14,485 bases of DNA from contig CADBNA010000074.1 in NCBI GenBank assembly GCA_902795835.1, positions 1 to 14,485 on the forward strand. The letters are read 5' to 3'. The stretch is from an uncultured Lachnospiraceae bacterium (GTDB lineage Bacteria > Bacillota_A > Clostridia > Lachnospirales > Lachnospiraceae). The notes beneath the pieces are model-generated. The model saw only the letters and a list, made by a program, of their open reading frames with translations, was not told the DNA's origin and ran no database searches. The position numbers and the translations under genes are program-made. This document shows positions 14,374 to 14,485 of the stretch, one piece after another. The stretch's first letter is position 1, and every line of letters begins with the position of its first letter.

Positions 14374-14485
14374 CTATGGCAGTCTTTCCAGCCCGCCATC
14401 CAGGATCCACTGACTGGCATGAAGGAGAGACGGGAAGATCTGTACTGTCAGATCCCGCATCTCATCGGTAACCGGCTCCGTATCC
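14374..14485 (-). CDS. C-terminal fragment of an unidentified protein, 5' part beyond the window
   Basis: A minus-strand frame is open from the right edge to TAG at 14374-14376 and encodes 36 residues ending in SQWILDGGLERLP. Composition and the tight 23-bp spacing to the EFR1-type gene suggest a real gene end in the same transcription unit, rather than chance. The fragment is too short for me to name a family. Confidence 0.5.
   Translation of the reverse strand, partial: DTEPVTDEMRDLTVQIFPSLLHASQWILDGGLERLP

Overview
The window looks like chromosome of an anaerobic, low-to-mid GC Firmicute, most likely a Lachnospiraceae-type Clostridium relative. The reasons are the gene set (long PPi-type phosphofructokinase, rubrerythrin, a flavodoxin plus 2[4Fe-4S] EFR1-type protein, an LCP cell-wall ligase, an RgpF-type polysaccharide protein), the AGGAG-type ribosome binding sites and the TTGACA/TATAAT-type promoters. 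The assignment is inference from gene content; no rRNA or other marker is present. Every gene is on the minus strand except the truncated transporter at the left edge.

Layout from left to right. The 3' end of a putative manganese/metal exporter (plus strand, 1-399) converges, 11 bp apart, on an LCP (LytR-CpsA-Psr) protein with an unusual Asp/Tyr/Arg-rich cytoplasmic tail (411-1766) that has its own promoter. Next comes a monocistronic phosphofructokinase (1963-3216), bounded by a near-consensus promoter and an intrinsic terminator. A four-gene minus-strand surface-polysaccharide operon follows (3401-12389). In transcription order it holds a 67-residue coiled-coil protein, an RgpF-family protein, a HAD-type protein with a long coiled-coil tail, and a giant glycosyltransferase carrying two GT2 units and one GT4 unit. 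Gene spacing is 1 bp, 79 bp and an ATGA overlap. Upstream of the operon lies a roughly 235-bp imperfect palindrome, then rubrerythrin (12701-13249), an EFR1-type ferredoxin/flavodoxin (13418-14350) and the C-terminus of an unidentified protein (14374 to the edge).

How they may work together. The operon probably extends and/or modifies a rhamnan-like or other secondary cell-wall glycan. The LCP protein belongs to the family that ligates such polymers to peptidoglycan, so it is a plausible partner despite its separate promoter. Rubrerythrin and the EFR1-type protein fit peroxide defence and electron transfer in an anaerobe. No tRNA, rRNA, CRISPR array, transposase or phage gene was found. The least-explained elements are the large palindrome at 12431-12665, the paired coiled-coil proteins of the operon, and a beta-rich module that appears at the C-terminus of RgpF and at the N-terminus of the glycosyltransferase.
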